DNA of 64,000 bases from Sclerodactyla briareus. Its lineage: Eukaryota; Echinodermata; Holothuroidea; Dendrochirotida; Sclerodactylidae. Where the stretch lies: the NCBI GenBank assembly GCA_026419785.1, contig JAODTK010001111.1, positions 372,001 through 436,000 of the forward strand, written 5' to 3'. Positions 50,561 to 61,224 of this stretch are shown here, piece after piece; within the stretch, counting starts at the first letter, position 1; every line of letters starts with the position of its first letter. A program made the translations under genes and the position numbers. The notes under the pieces were generated by a model that saw only the letters and a program-made list of their open reading frames with translations, was not told the DNA's origin and ran no database searches.

Positions 50561-51766
50561 GATAGATAATGTTGCAATATGGTGGCGATTCGCAGTGGAC
50601 TGTTGGCGTGCCTTCTATCGAGGAAACTCGAGAGGTGTGGAGCAGTGGAAGGGACGCAAAGCTCCCGAGGTCAGTGCCAAACATCAGAATTGCTTTGGCT
50701 GCCCTCGAGCTGCTACATGACTTGCTGCTCTGTTTGGAGCACTGGTGTCCTCCAATATGAAAAGACAAGGGAGATACTCGGAGACTGCAATAACTATAGA
50801 GGGGTTACACTCAGTACCTGGTAAAAGTCTCGGAGAGGTAGGATCAGCCTGGAAATGATCCGTTGCCAGTGCTCGCGCATCAGCTTGCCTGCGCAGTCGG
50901 GTTTCACTCCCAGAAGTCTATGTGGATCGAATATTAGCGATCCGTTGTTTTGTTGAGCGGATGCGGAAATCGATAGGGCTTTCTTGTGGCATATATCGAT
51001 TCTCGCAAAGCCATCGACTGTGTAGGGAGAATTCTCGAGCAGCGGGTATGCCAACCTGTTGTACATCTGATATCCTCTCTGTATTATGGACGTGAGAGTG
51101 GTGAAAGTGTGCAGGTGGAGTCTCTGACTGAGGTCGATACTGGCTCGAACATGTTTCAACATGTTAGGACGGGAGTATGGAGAGGTTGTGGATAGGGCCG
51201 ACTGCGGGGTCTCATCAGGTGGAGTTGGGTTTATGACATGGACTTCGCAGATGATTGCTGTATCAACTCGCCGAATTTCTCGGATTTTGGTGGGGACCTT
51301 GGAAGTCGGGAGGCGAATACGTTGGGCCTTCCAGGTCATGGGGACCAATACTAAGATCCAGTTTTTTGGTGGATTGGAACCCAGAACAGTGCTGCTGCGT
51401 CCGTCTACCGGTCCTGGCGGGGGGGGGGGGGGAACGTGAAGTCACCAAGTCAGTAGACGTCTGACTGACAACTGGAGTCATGAAGTCCTGGGTGGTGTGT
51501 GGTGGCCCGATATCTGAGCGAAAGAACCAGTTTTTCCCATTCTATTGTGTCCCAGTCTGATTATTTCGAATGAGGATTAGACGCGAGGATTTTTGTGATA
51601 CCTCACTCCGCCGCTCCTCGTTATCGCTGGCAAGCGTGTGTCACAGTATGCTTGTGAGGCGGGGATGACGAAGAGTTAGCTGCCTAGTCGCGTGACGAGG
51701 AGCGGAGCGTAGGTGGACGCGCTGGCATGTGCTCCCATGAGGTGAGTGAGTGAGTGAATGAGTGAG
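50561..51766 (+). pseudogene. LINE with RT core and (GAGT)n tail, spacer copy
   Basis: Plus-strand frames give SIEETREVWSSG, LAALELLHDLLLCLEHWC, DCNNYRGVTL (50783-50812), QSGFTPR, AYIDSRKAID (RT motif A, 50989-51018, both Asp codons present), VVHLISSLYYG, HVRTGVWRGCG (the GVRQGC site) and DFADDCC (51241-51261, the YADD-type catalytic box as FADD). A TNTKIQFFGG-like stretch follows. This order is the RT of a LINE family common in aquatic invertebrates and fish (RTE-like or I-like; clade not settled). About five frame changes break it. The 3-prime part, with a poly-G run at 51419-51432, decays into a tail of GTGA repeats at 51739-51766, a usual LINE 3-prime end. No endonuclease domain was found upstream. 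It sits in the spacer between the two segmental copies. Confidence 0.85.
51611..51705. repeat. 11-bp inverted repeat in the LINE 3-prime region
   Basis: CCGCTCCTCGT (51611-51621) and its exact complement ACGAGGAGCGG (51695-51705) are separated by 73 nt. This could form a stem in the LINE RNA, or be chance in GC-rich DNA. Confidence 0.5.
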
Positions 51767-53265
51767 ACCCATGGGTATTGTTACAAAATACAAACCTGAA
51801 TATTCCTTCGGATTACTATATATCGTTGCTGACGTCTGTCAATAATGTGTAGGTGGATTTAATATTTATGTCTCTCCTCTGCAACTTGGTGGTAATTGAG
51901 CGCAACAGTTACAGAACGTTTCTTCTCGGGATCACTAGGCACACACTCATCTGTTGCCGAGTTTTACGGAGCTGCGGAATTGGTTCCACCTTTCCAGTTC
52001 CACTTCTCATTATAACTCGGATATTTCCTCACCTTCGTTGTAAAGATGAGGATTTAACAATTACGCACATGTGGTCAGAACCGACGACCAGTGTTGCAAA
52101 GTCTTCTCAGTGGAAACAATCGAGTCGAGAGTACTGCTACACTTGATATGTATTTCACGAAGCTCGAGAAAAGACGTTGCGCCAGTCTACCTGTATAATT
52201 GTCGTTGAAATTGCGACGCATCCATCCAGTATTTGATCGGTTCATTAGTCTACTTTGTCCTCCACCCAAGTACCGTTGCCGCTTATTGACAATTAAAGAG
52301 CCAGGGAATGTTTTATCAGATTAGAGCGGATATCACCAGTCAACGAATCGGAGGATGGCAATTAGGACCTGTCACAGCCAGACGAGCCAGTGGGGTTCTC
52401 TCTGATAATTGAGGGATGGATGCTGAGATCAGGAAAACTGGAGACTTGAACCGGACGACGGACAAACAGTTTTTTTTTTTTTTACTAGATGACAATTCTA
52501 GGCACGATCGATGGGTGCTACTAGGTTCACTCCACATCGCCTGGACCCACTTCAAACATAGGAATGTTCACTTATTCAAAACGGGTTAAAAAACAGAAGG
52601 TCTAGAAAGAAAGTGCGTCGTTTCATCTTGTGAATTTATTAGTCAACAAATATGATCAGGAATGTTGGAGTGACAGTAATGCACTGCCCGTTGACTTGCA
52701 AACTTCCACTGAGATCCACAACTGATCGTCATTCGATCGTTTTGAGGAAAGTTATGGTCCAGGGTATATTTGGTTTTAAACACTGGAGTATAGGGTTGAG
52801 TGGTTTGTAGCTTTAAGATCAATGGATTCAATAGTCAAAAGTTAACCCAAATGCATTGACACGCGTATGAAATCTCTTGCGGCTGGTCATCAAATTGGTT
52901 AGATTGCATTCGGCATTTTGGGCGTCGCACGCTTTTCCTTTTCGCAGGTTACTACCGGGTAACGGTGCATCCTTAAAACAGCCCTCAACCGAAATTGCTA
53001 AAAAGTTCGAACAACTTGTTCAACAGTGCTATTAAAGCTCTCTGTCCATAAGAACTAAACCTCACTAATTGACAGATGCATGGACGTTTAATGAACTTAC
53101 CAAAGTCGTTTGATCCAGTGGTCGACGTGTGCAGTCAATAATTATGCACGCTTTCGCATGATCACTCTACCACCCGAACTATATTAAACATTACTGATCA
53201 ATTGTCGTAGTGTCTGAGGCTATTGCGAGGCTAACAAAGTGATAAACCTGTTCGAATCAGCCATA
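51767..53265. other. Spacer before segmental copy B
   Basis: No gene recognised. A poly-T run at about 52470-52483 and a weak B-box-like stretch on the minus strand near 52450 might be a SINE relic, but not convincingly. Confidence 0.35.
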
Positions 53266-53604
53266 TATACAATTTTGGCGATATGATGTATGTGTTACTT
53301 TCATGTTACTTGTAAAGTAGTTGGGTATATCTCTGCGAATTGAAAAGGAGTGTCGTAATCTCCTATTTTTCTAGGCGAAGCATTACATTCAATTAATTCA
53401 TGTCAAACACACGCCGGGGGGTGTTTTAACGTAGATGACTATGACGAAATATAGCCATATGTAGCAAACGACTCACGAAGCATGTGAACACGATTTTTCT
53501 ACCACGCCATTGTCATGCGGAGCCTCGCACGTTGATGCGTGGCATAGGTTTCATCTGCTAACACCGCGTCCACATGTTTGGTATAGGAGGTTAGAGTATT
53601 AAAT

Positions 53605-54520
53605 AGAAGACAAGAGTGGCAATCCCACGGATTGCAGGATCTCAAATTGGAAAATGTGGAACTATCATTTGTTTCTACCTGTCCCTTTTCGAGAGTGCAA
53701 AGACAAAAATTATCAAAATATGTCTGAAAACAGCCAATTTGCCCTAAAAATTATTCAAACTCATGGACATGGACTTAATTTTACAGCATAAATGATGGGG
53801 GACGGGAAGGGAAACACTTTGTTCTGAGACTTCGTACCTTCTTCTGAAATTTGGGAATCATTTCAGTCCTCCCAATTCTCTAATTTATACCAAAACAATC
53901 TCAAATTTGGCCCAAAGCTATTTTCCCCCCTCCCCCCACCCTTTTTTTTGTCCCCCCCACCCCCACCCCCCCCTAAAATTGGACTTTTGGTATTTTTGGG
54001 CTAATTGCATGGGGAAAGTTGTTTATTTGTGCCTTTTTACATGCTACAAAGTTTAGGCCAGAATAAGGGAATATCTGAAAAAAAATAGTGAAAAAATGAG
54101 AAATTTCCCAAAATTTGTCTTTTGCCTCTAATTCCCAAATAATTTTGATTAGTTTCCGTCTAATTTTGGGAGCAATTGTGTGTTTAGTGACTAATCAAGC
54201 GTGGGCGAAATTCCCACGGTGTTCAGTCACTCCAAAAAATGGTGTGATTTGCCAAAAGAAAAACATAGAAAATATGACGCACACGCAAAGCACACACACC
54301 ACACGCAAAAAACAAACGGACACTTTTGCGAGTGCACCTTATTGCTGGATACCCCGGCACCCATGGGTACCCCACCAAAGGGCACCCCTCAGTGGATATT
54401 TCCAAACCACCACGATGGTTTCATAGAAACCGTTGCTATGGAAACCAGCAACCGTAAATATAGGTGAAATGGCAAAACTGACTAAAATATCTCTCGGCCC
54501 TTTGCGGACCGAGGAGATAA
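53605..54520. mobile_element. About 0.9-kb insertion specific to copy B, class unknown
   Basis: The alignment to copy A breaks after TTAGAGTATT (about 53602) and resumes at AAAAGGTTCAATATA (about 54519). The inserted DNA is low-complexity: A/T-rich on both sides of a C-rich core at 53925-53973, with an ACACAC-rich patch near 54280 and a final TCTCGGCCCTTTGCGGACCG. No transposase or RT is visible. Exact ends are uncertain, because the left edge (CCCACGGATTGCAG) and right edge (CTCCAGGAATTCAG) both resemble the single CCCACGGAATTCAG of copy A. That would fit a target-site duplication but is not proof. Confidence 0.6.
54417..54445. promoter_or_regulatory. Paired X-box-like (RFX) motifs
   Basis: GGTTTCATAGAAACC (54417-54431) is a perfect 6-bp inverted repeat with a 3-bp spacer, and GTTGCTATGGAAAC (54432-54445) follows directly. 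Both fit the RFX X-box pattern of GTT(N)C ... G(N)AAC half-sites. They lie inside the copy-B-specific insertion, so they may just be part of that element. Confidence 0.3.
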
Positions 54521-54639
54521 AAAGGTTCAATATAGCTCCAGGAATTCAGTTACGTGCGGTTTTACACATGCAGTTTTCACATTGACAGGACGAGGACCCG
54601 TCATAGCACCGGCAAAAAAAAACCCAGAGCGTTTTTTTT

Positions 54640-54815
54640 TCGTCATGGAACATCCGGCCAATGTTTCCATCTGTCAGTGACCTTTAAATGACTGGCCATC
54701 GTCTAAGGATCGCAAAACAAAAGTTTGTTTATGAAAATAAAATTCAGTCGGTAACTGTTATTACTACGTTCACTTGGATAGTTTTGAAGTTCTACATTGG
54801 TTTGCATTCTGATGA
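54640..54815 (-). repeat. Dispersed repeat family, copy 4
   Basis: Counterpart in copy B of 45950-46175: ATGACTGGCCATCGTCTAAG, GATCGCAAAACA, then TTGCATTCTGATGATT in plus orientation. It is shorter than its partner through small deletions. Confidence 0.6.
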
Positions 54816-56213
54816 TTCTCAATAGGTGGAATGGAGGGCGTCTGCGATCGATGCTCGGGACATTTTTGCAAGGTTCTGGAACTGATGCTCGATTAGGTTG
54901 TACAGTGTGTCAGTGAGAGGAGAGATATGGCATACCTCTCTCCCAAACTTCCTCAACATGAATGTAAATATGTGAGTGTTTTCAGATAATACGGACCCAT
55001 GTGAAACTTGGTATGATTGTGATATGTATCAGTCCCACGATCTCTTAGTTGTAAGATGCAGACTACAACTTTCCTGTTTAGGTGACAATCGCAGTCAGGA
55101 ACACAAATATTTCTGATTTTTTTTCAGGTATGTGTGAAAGTTACGTAAGTTTCTCTAAAAATACCTCTTCAAGTAAGTAGTGCGGCCTAGTTTATATACC
55201 TGATGAACGATACGCACATGGATCAGACATACATATTACAATTACGCATTGCCTAGGTAACGTGGGGTGAGAAAAAAATCGCTCATGGTAATCGCATCTT
55301 TTTGGCATGCAACCTCTCGAAAAACGGTTTATAATTTTATGTCACTGTGATTCCTAGCACATTATTCATTTGATACAAACTCTAAATGAGGTCAGTTACT
55401 TGAAGCTGTTGTGATCTTAAAGGCCTACAAGACTTCATTTTCCCTCATAGGTTTTCGGGAAAATAACTAAATGAACGCTGACTTCGATGCAGAGTAGGCT
55501 GCCCGAAATTACTACATTACCACTCCAACAGACCCATCTTATTCGGTTCCATAATTTTATATTTGAATATTGCGATGCTCTGGTCGAAGATTTATGTTAG
55601 TGGAATAGGTTAACAGAAGAATCTCGAAGTGTACCGGTAAGCGATCTTTCACCGGGAGCCAGTGAAGTTTACGAAGGACAGGTTTTATATAATCAGATTT
55701 GTTTTTCGACAGGTTTCGCTGCCGATTTTAGAGTTACTGTAACCATATCCCATAGGTGTATTTTCATCCTTCATTACCCGCACATACACTTGCAAAACAC
55801 TTCCCCTCCTTTGGGGTTCTTCAATTGAATTACCTCACTACGATTGAGTAATAACCAAACATCATAAATGGACGTGACCTTAAATTATCGCCCCTTAGTG
55901 TTAGCAAATAAAAACAGTTGAAAAGGTGACCCTTCAGTGTAATTGTTTTCCAACACCTCTCACTGCCTATTGCTTGATCGTGCGTAGCCCGTGACACTTC
56001 AGTAATCCTTTTAATCTGTTAACCTAAGTAGGAACCTCAGGACGTATGACTAGGCCATTTATGCTATGAAGACATTCCATTCTTACGCCTTATAGTAGTA
56101 TCGCGCGCAAGTAGAAGGACAGGAAGACGGACATTATTAACAGTATTATAACACCTCCGTTAATCGATAATATTTAACAGTTTCGTACTGCATAACTGCT
56201 TTTCGTTTGAATA

Positions 56214-56225
56214 TCAGATTCCCAC
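56214..56225 (+). repeat. Target-site duplication, left
   Basis: TCAGATTCCCAC, identical to 60961-60972. It immediately precedes the T-rich end (minus-strand A-rich tail) of the LINE. Confidence 0.92.
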
Positions 56226-56726
56226 GTTTTTTTTCTTTTTTTCACTTTATTTACACTTCTTTTTCAAACAACACAGTGTTACATAATTTGTACGGTATAG
56301 GTTTTTATAAAAATCATATAATACTACAGTGAAACCATTAAACAAAATTCTCATTAGTTCTCTGAGGCGGTCGGTGTGGCCACTCTTTTTCAAGATGTAC
56401 TATTCGACATCCAATTCGAAATGAAGTCTATACTAAAAAGCAGCGGTGTCCGGGACGATTTTTCTTTTCTTCATTTTACTGCCGTAAATGAAATTTTTTA
56501 GCATGAAGAATTAATAAATTTATAGGGTGGTCAGTTTTCTCGTGATGACCGAAATATCAGTGCAAGTTGGAGTAAATGAGTTGCTGACACAAAATTGAAC
56601 ACTTCTTCCCGGAATTTTCTAACCTTTACGCAGTCGTCAAAAAAGGTGTATCAACGTTTCATCTTGATTATTACAAAATGTACAAAAGAGGCGAATCGGT
56701 GAGAATGCTTTTTAAATAAATTAGAA

Positions 56727-57391
56727 TTAGTGCCGCGTATCTATGAAGAATGCGGATCTGAAGTACACAACTTTTGTACTTCTTACCGCATGATATGGTA
56801 GTGTAAAAATTGCATCCCAATTTAATTTCAAACCACTGAACACTGGCAGTGATTTCCATTTTTGGACACAAGTTGGAGAGTTATATACAGATTGAATTAA
56901 GTGATTGTAAACAATCTTTGTAATTTTTGGCCTTCGGAGCAAAATTGAAAAATTATTTTTCACTCTCGAAATACCCTGGCCGATTTGGTAATCCCGGCAA
57001 TGTTTCCGAATAGTATAAATCAAGCCAAAATAGAAGGTTAAAGGCAAATTGGGAACACTGTGCATCTCCTGAAAACGTTGTAGGCGATTTTGCCGTGCAT
57101 CGGCAGTAATAAAGTCATTGCTGTATATTAAATTGCGTTCCATTCGCCCAAGATGATCAACCGATTTATATAATCTTCAAAGGACGTTATTACGTAGAAT
57201 TTCTTTGCCACTGTTGACTGAATTCGAAAAATTGAAGGCCGCCCAAGCCCCACAAAACTTCCCTGCAAAAAGGTGTTTCTGATACCAGCCACTGTGGAAG
57301 TGTTGAAATTACACTTGAAAATAAAATTATTGCCTAAATTGTTCAAACGATAGATTAAAGAATACTTTCCAATCGCTATTGCGATTATCAA
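56727..57391 (-). pseudogene. L1/Tx1-like ORF2 C-terminal region
   Basis: Two overlapping minus-strand frames (57128-57391, 87 residues; 56727-57143, 138 residues) continue ORF2 after the RT and thumb. The first has STVAGIRNTFLQGSFVGLGR, in the place where Tx1-like elements have an F-W-x-D-V-L-x-A-W segment. The second has ITADARQNRLQRFQEMHSVP and is basic and aromatic-rich, as this C-terminal part usually is. The frames overlap by 16 nt, so one frameshift joins them. The end of ORF2 is near 56727. Function in this group is RNA/DNA binding during target-primed reverse transcription, inferred from the family. Confidence 0.65.
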
Positions 57392-57424
57392 GATACCTCT
57401 TCACCCAAGAACACTCGAGACTTT

Positions 57425-57920
57425 CTATAAAGCAAAGAATAGCGATCTATTAATCCGCCCTATTGTAGGGGCGATTAGCCAAGACCTTTTGACTTTGTCG
57501 GAATTAGGACCAGGCGAAGTGAACGAAAGCAGTTCAAATCCGCAAAAACTGCTCGTGGAGGATTTGGTAGCAGTGAGTTGTGATAAAGCAAGACTCTTAA
57601 TGATTGGGATTCTACCAATGGGAGAAAGGTCGCGTGACGACCAAGAATTCAGAATACCTTTACGTCTGAAAGTTTCGGAAGATAATTGGGCTAAAAAAAA
57701 TCGGACTCGTTTGCTGTAATGTAAACACCGAGATATCTGATAGGATCCTTTGAAATAACGAATGGGAATGCACGGAGGAAATGTACAGGATTTCGAGAAT
57801 AAAAAGACCAAGTGGAAGAAGGAACGATTTGTTGAAGTTAATTTTAAGGCCAGGACAAAAGCTTTTGAAAATTTTGATGACATGTTTGAAAGGTTTGACA
57901 GCAAACCATCTGAATAACAC
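57425..57920 (-). pseudogene. L1/Tx1-like ORF2 RT thumb and connection region
   Basis: Two overlapping frames carry the post-YADD part of the RT. The frame at 57660-57920 reads IFKSFCPGLKINFNKS then LPLG, the S-G-L-K-I-N-x-x-K-[ST] and x-PLG motifs. The frame at 57425-57904 carries NSWSSRDLSPIGRIPIIKSL then ALSQL at about residues 86-110, the W-x-x-R-x-L-S-x-x-G-[KR]-I-x-I-x-K-S-L-x-L-S-x-x motif of L1/Tx1 elements. The frame shift between them is therefore real relative to the family. Just upstream, where Y-A-D-D is expected, the minus strand reads about NADVQCYSDG, so the second catalytic Asp pair is lost. Confidence 0.8.
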
Positions 57921-58187
57921 TGAACATCCGCATTAATGAGAAAGAAATATTATTTCAGTTAATCCGAATGACAATACCTTTTTACTCGAATATCAAGGAT
58001 TAAAACAAGTTAATAGTTCTGTGCAAAGAATAAACATATAGGGTCTCATGGGGCAGCCTTGGCGCACCCCTCTAGAGAACTTAAAGTAACTGAAATAAAG
58101 CATTATTCATAACGAGGCCGGTGGCATTGCTAAAATGTTCTGAACCCAAGTAATAGATCTGGCCCAAAATTGAAATACTGTACAGTG

Positions 58188-58490
58188 TTAAATGCAATTC
58201 CCATCCCAGCAATTCACATGCTTTTTTTCGAAATCCAAAAGAATCAATGCTTCTTCGATATTATATATCACATGCGTTGTACTATCTAGAATAAGCCTTA
58301 TATTCTCGCCAATGTAACGTCCCTTGATGAAACCCGTTTGCACGGGGCTAACAAGGGTTTCCAAAACACGCTTAAGTCTATTTGCGAGGCATTTGGCCCC
58401 AATTTTGTAATCGTTGTTAAGAAGAGCAATCGGACGCCAATTGGCCAAATAACGGCGATCTTTTTGAGGCTTGGGCAAGAGGGAAATCAC
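58188..58490 (-). pseudogene. L1/Tx1-like ORF2 RT, palm N-terminal part
   Basis: A 100-residue frame with ISLLPKPQKDRRYLANWRPI then ALLN (residues 2-25; the LIPK-D-x-x-NWRPI-x-LLN signature), KIGAKCLANRLKRVLETLVS, VQTGFIKGRYIGENI (Q-x-GF-x-x-GR) and LILLDFEK (motif A with Asp86). A frameshift then turns the A-F-D that should follow into unrelated residues. Upstream frames continue the linker to the endonuclease, for example a 58732-58938 frame with RREQINKTMNELKLRMGKRF and TDHEEI, typical of the G-x-x-x-T-D-x-x-E-I region. The RT makes cDNA at the nicked target site in active relatives; this copy cannot. Confidence 0.9.
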
Positions 58491-59309
58491 TGCTCTCGGT
58501 GCCTTGCTCGTCAGAATGATTTTTCATTGCGAACGCATAATTAAGACAGATTTCCCTAAAAGTCGGAACAATCTCTCCCACAGAACTTTATATAGCTCAA
58601 TTGACAAACACACAGCCAGGTGTTTTGTTATTTGGCATGGAGAACAGCGCCTCTCTGCACTCAATTAGTGTCGTTTACCTTCACATCAAAACTGTTTTCA
58701 TTTTCGGATCAAGTTACGTGATCGATCATTTTCAAAATTCTTGGAGGAATATAGTATTTGAGTGACTGTATATTGTTTTGGAAAATTGTTTTTGGCGGAT
58801 ATTCACAATTTCTTCATGATCTGTGAACCGTTTCCCCATTCTGAGTTTCAATTCGTTCATTGTCTTGTTGATTTGCTCTCTTCTCACAAGTTCAAAAATA
58901 GCGGGTATTTCTTTCTCCGTATTCGTACCAACGTGCACGAGCCTGATTACAGCGCCATGAAATTTTAAAATGCATAAGGGTTATCTACTTCTTCTTGGCC
59001 TCACTCATTCGTTTTGTGAACTGGATGAGGGCGAATTGGCAAGAGTTCTCCGAGTGCGGAAATTTGCTTTAATAACTGAAACTCGTATAAATTGCGACCT
59101 CTTGCTGTAGGAATTGCACTAATACTTTTTTTTCTGATGTTAAGTTTCATCACTATCCCAAGCAATGAGCGTTATGAATGTTTACTGTTACAGTATCCGA
59201 GCTAGTGGAACGGATGAGAATCAACCTACTCATCGTATGCAATGAAAGACATTGAGTTTCCAATACCCACGACCCCTTGAGCAAAATTGTTATTTAACGA
59301 TAAACTAAT

Positions 59310-60179
59310 ACTAGAATGGTCGGAGTTGATATTGAGTTATATCTGCCGACCCACCATAGTAAATATGCCTTGAACAGAGAAGTAAGTCCAACCTGCTCAT
59401 TGGATGCTTTTATCACTCTGTGAATTCCAGGTGAATTTCGACGTTTTGGGGTTAAGTTCACGCCAAATATCTACCAGAGTGAAATTTTCCCATTAAATTC
59501 AAAACCTTCGCACGAGCGCTAAAGTTCGTACGCTTTAACCCCACCATCTCATGAAGTCTAAATTGAAGACGAAATTGAAATCTCCGCCCCAGATAATGGA
59601 TGTACAAGTGAAAGCCTCGAAGTCATTTGCGAGTGAATGGAAAAAAGTGGGATCGTCAACATTCGGGCCGTAGCAGTTTATGAATGTCAATACGTGATCG
59701 TTAACTGTAATATCTAATATAATGAAACGACCGTTCTCGTGAACATCACTCTTCTCAATTTTAAAAACTAAATGGGGGTTAAAAAGGACTGCTACGCCTC
59801 TACTATTATTATCGCCATGAGACTGAATAATATCCCCACCCCATTCACTCCGCCAGAATGCCTCATTTGCAGGGATGGAGTGTGTTTCTTGAAGAAGAAT
59901 TACGTCATAACGATGGGTATGAAAGTATAAAAATAATTTTCTCTTTCTCTCTTCGTTTTTTTGGGGATTTCGTAATCCACGGGTATTGAAAGAGATTGCC
60001 TTCGACAATGATCGTTTTTCAAAGACATTTCCGTTTATCAAGCAATTGTCTAGATCCGAATTGAATGAGAGTTTATGAATTGAAAGAGAAATAAATAAGA
60101 GTTTCATACCTTTTTTAGGGATAAATCCGTACACTTTAAGACTTGAAAGGATCCAACAGTAAGAAAAAAATAAAAACAA
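59310..60179 (-). pseudogene. L1/Tx1-like APE-type endonuclease (ORF2 N-terminus)
   Basis: A 214-residue minus-strand frame (59535-60179) holds most of the domain. It shows SFNTRGLRN (Asn65), VILLQETH (Glu98), SRGVAVLF, FINCYGPN (Tyr170, Asn173) and IWGGDFNFV (Asp200, Asn202), all in the order of APE-like LINE endonucleases. Beyond the stop, other frames continue with DIWRELNP, SKFTWNS and finally NSDHSSISL, whose SDHS (around 59313-59324) is the catalytic His motif. The domain is therefore complete in content but frameshifted. In active relatives it nicks the target DNA to prime reverse transcription. The first about 58 residues of the open frame are not conserved, and the true start is probably nearer the KAISFNTRG segment. 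Confidence 0.9.
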
Positions 60180-60204
60180 CTTCTCATCTCCAAAAAGAAG
60201 TCCA

Positions 60205-60831
60205 TCATATCGGAGAACAGTGGTTCAAAATTATTAGAACCAAAAGATAGAATCGACAGCCCACTCCGGTCCCGTGGGCCTGGTTTCTCATATACTCTTC
60301 TGATGACCCAGTTACTGAAACTCGTAATGGGTTTTCAAGAGTTGTCTCGCCACTTCCCGCTACTGAATCGTAGTCTGGTGCCCTGTGCGTACAGCTCAGC
60401 GACCTTCTTACTCCACTTCCGTTTTCGTTGAGGTCCTCTAAGGAGAGGTTCGTCGCTGAGAAGAATAAGAAGCCGGTTCCTTCTAGTGCCGATCGCTTTA
60501 TTGTGTTTTGATACTCAGTCTCTTTCTTCTCCAGAGCGTCGACTCGCGTATTAGTGAACGAGATTGCCTTTTCAAAGTCCTCTTCGATGCGAGCTAAATC
60601 CTGGGATATTCGCCGACTCGATGATTCAATGGAGCGTCCGATGTCCTGAATAGGGCTTGTGTGTGTAGCCTCGCTGTCATCTCGATTACGTAACAGGTCT
60701 TGTCCTTCGGCGGCACGAGTACCATGTAATGTACGTTGCGAGTATACTCGTTGCGAGCTTGAAGTTGACGATCTCAACCCGCGTTTTTTCCGACCGCTAG
60801 GACTCATGTTTGTTTTATGTTTCTTCAACAA
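60205..60831 (-). pseudogene. L1/Tx1-like ORF1, probably truncated
   Basis: A 208-residue frame on the minus strand, just inside the 5-prime end of the LINE. The N-terminal third is basic and Ser/Arg-rich (SGRKKRGLRSSTSSSQ). The middle (about residues 62-112: IGRSIESSSRRISQDLARIE, DFEKAISFTNTRVDALEKKE) has the heptad pattern of a coiled coil, as expected of an LINE ORF1 protein that trimerises and coats the RNA. No RRM, CTD or CCHC zinc knuckle is seen, and the frame ends early with an unrelated hydrophobic tail, so a deletion or frameshift has probably cut it. Identification rests on position and coiled coil, not sequence homology. An internal Met at residue 9 is an alternative start. Confidence 0.65.
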
Positions 60832-60960
60832 ATCGAAAATGACAGTTTCAGCTCACTTGAATACAGATTTTGAGTGACCAGGGTGCTCCAACGGTGACAA
60901 AAGATGACAAATTAAGAGAGCCACGGCATGCGACTCACTCCTTCGCCATGGGATTGCCGG

Positions 60961-60972
60961 TCAGATTCCCAC
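60961..60972 (+). repeat. Target-site duplication, right
   Basis: TCAGATTCCCAC, identical to 56214-56225, immediately following the 5-prime end of the minus-strand LINE; segmental homology to copy A resumes here. Confidence 0.92.
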
Positions 60973-61224
60973 TTATCACTCTTTTCATTGGAATCATTGG
61001 AACAACCACACAAACGCAGGATTATGGTGCACCCAAGTGCGCTTTTAACACAACTTACTGAGACAGGTACCCAATTACCACATGGGAGGAGAGAAAGGAA
61101 CGCGATGAAATATTTTGCTGCTGATTAATTGAAATATGGAATATTTCACCGAAAACAGTGCTTTAATGCCAGAAACTATAATTCAGGTGCGTCTGAAGAC
61201 ATGCCACAAAAAAGATCAAGAGAC

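Larger units (their letters stand above)
56226..60960 (-). mobile_element. L1/Tx1-like LINE, near full length, inactive
   Basis: A 4735-bp minus-strand element with 12-bp target-site duplications on both sides. In element orientation it has a short 5-prime UTR (60960-60832), an ORF1-like frame with a coiled coil, an APE-type endonuclease, an RT and a C-terminal region. A 3-prime UTR follows with AATAAA on the minus strand (56251-56246) and an A-rich tail of about 20 nt at 56245-56226. Order and motifs match the L1/Tx1 group. Because both ends can be placed, the insertion looks complete or nearly so, although ORF1 seems short for the group. Frameshifts and stops break both ORFs, and the RT catalytic box is damaged. 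It interrupts segmental copy B, while copy A retains the empty site, so insertion followed the duplication or occurred in only one of two alleles. Confidence 0.92.

Noticed and set aside
51611-51705. Inverted repeat as a transcription terminator or attachment site
   Set aside because: Lies in the LINE 3-prime region, with a long spacer; no independent support for such a role.
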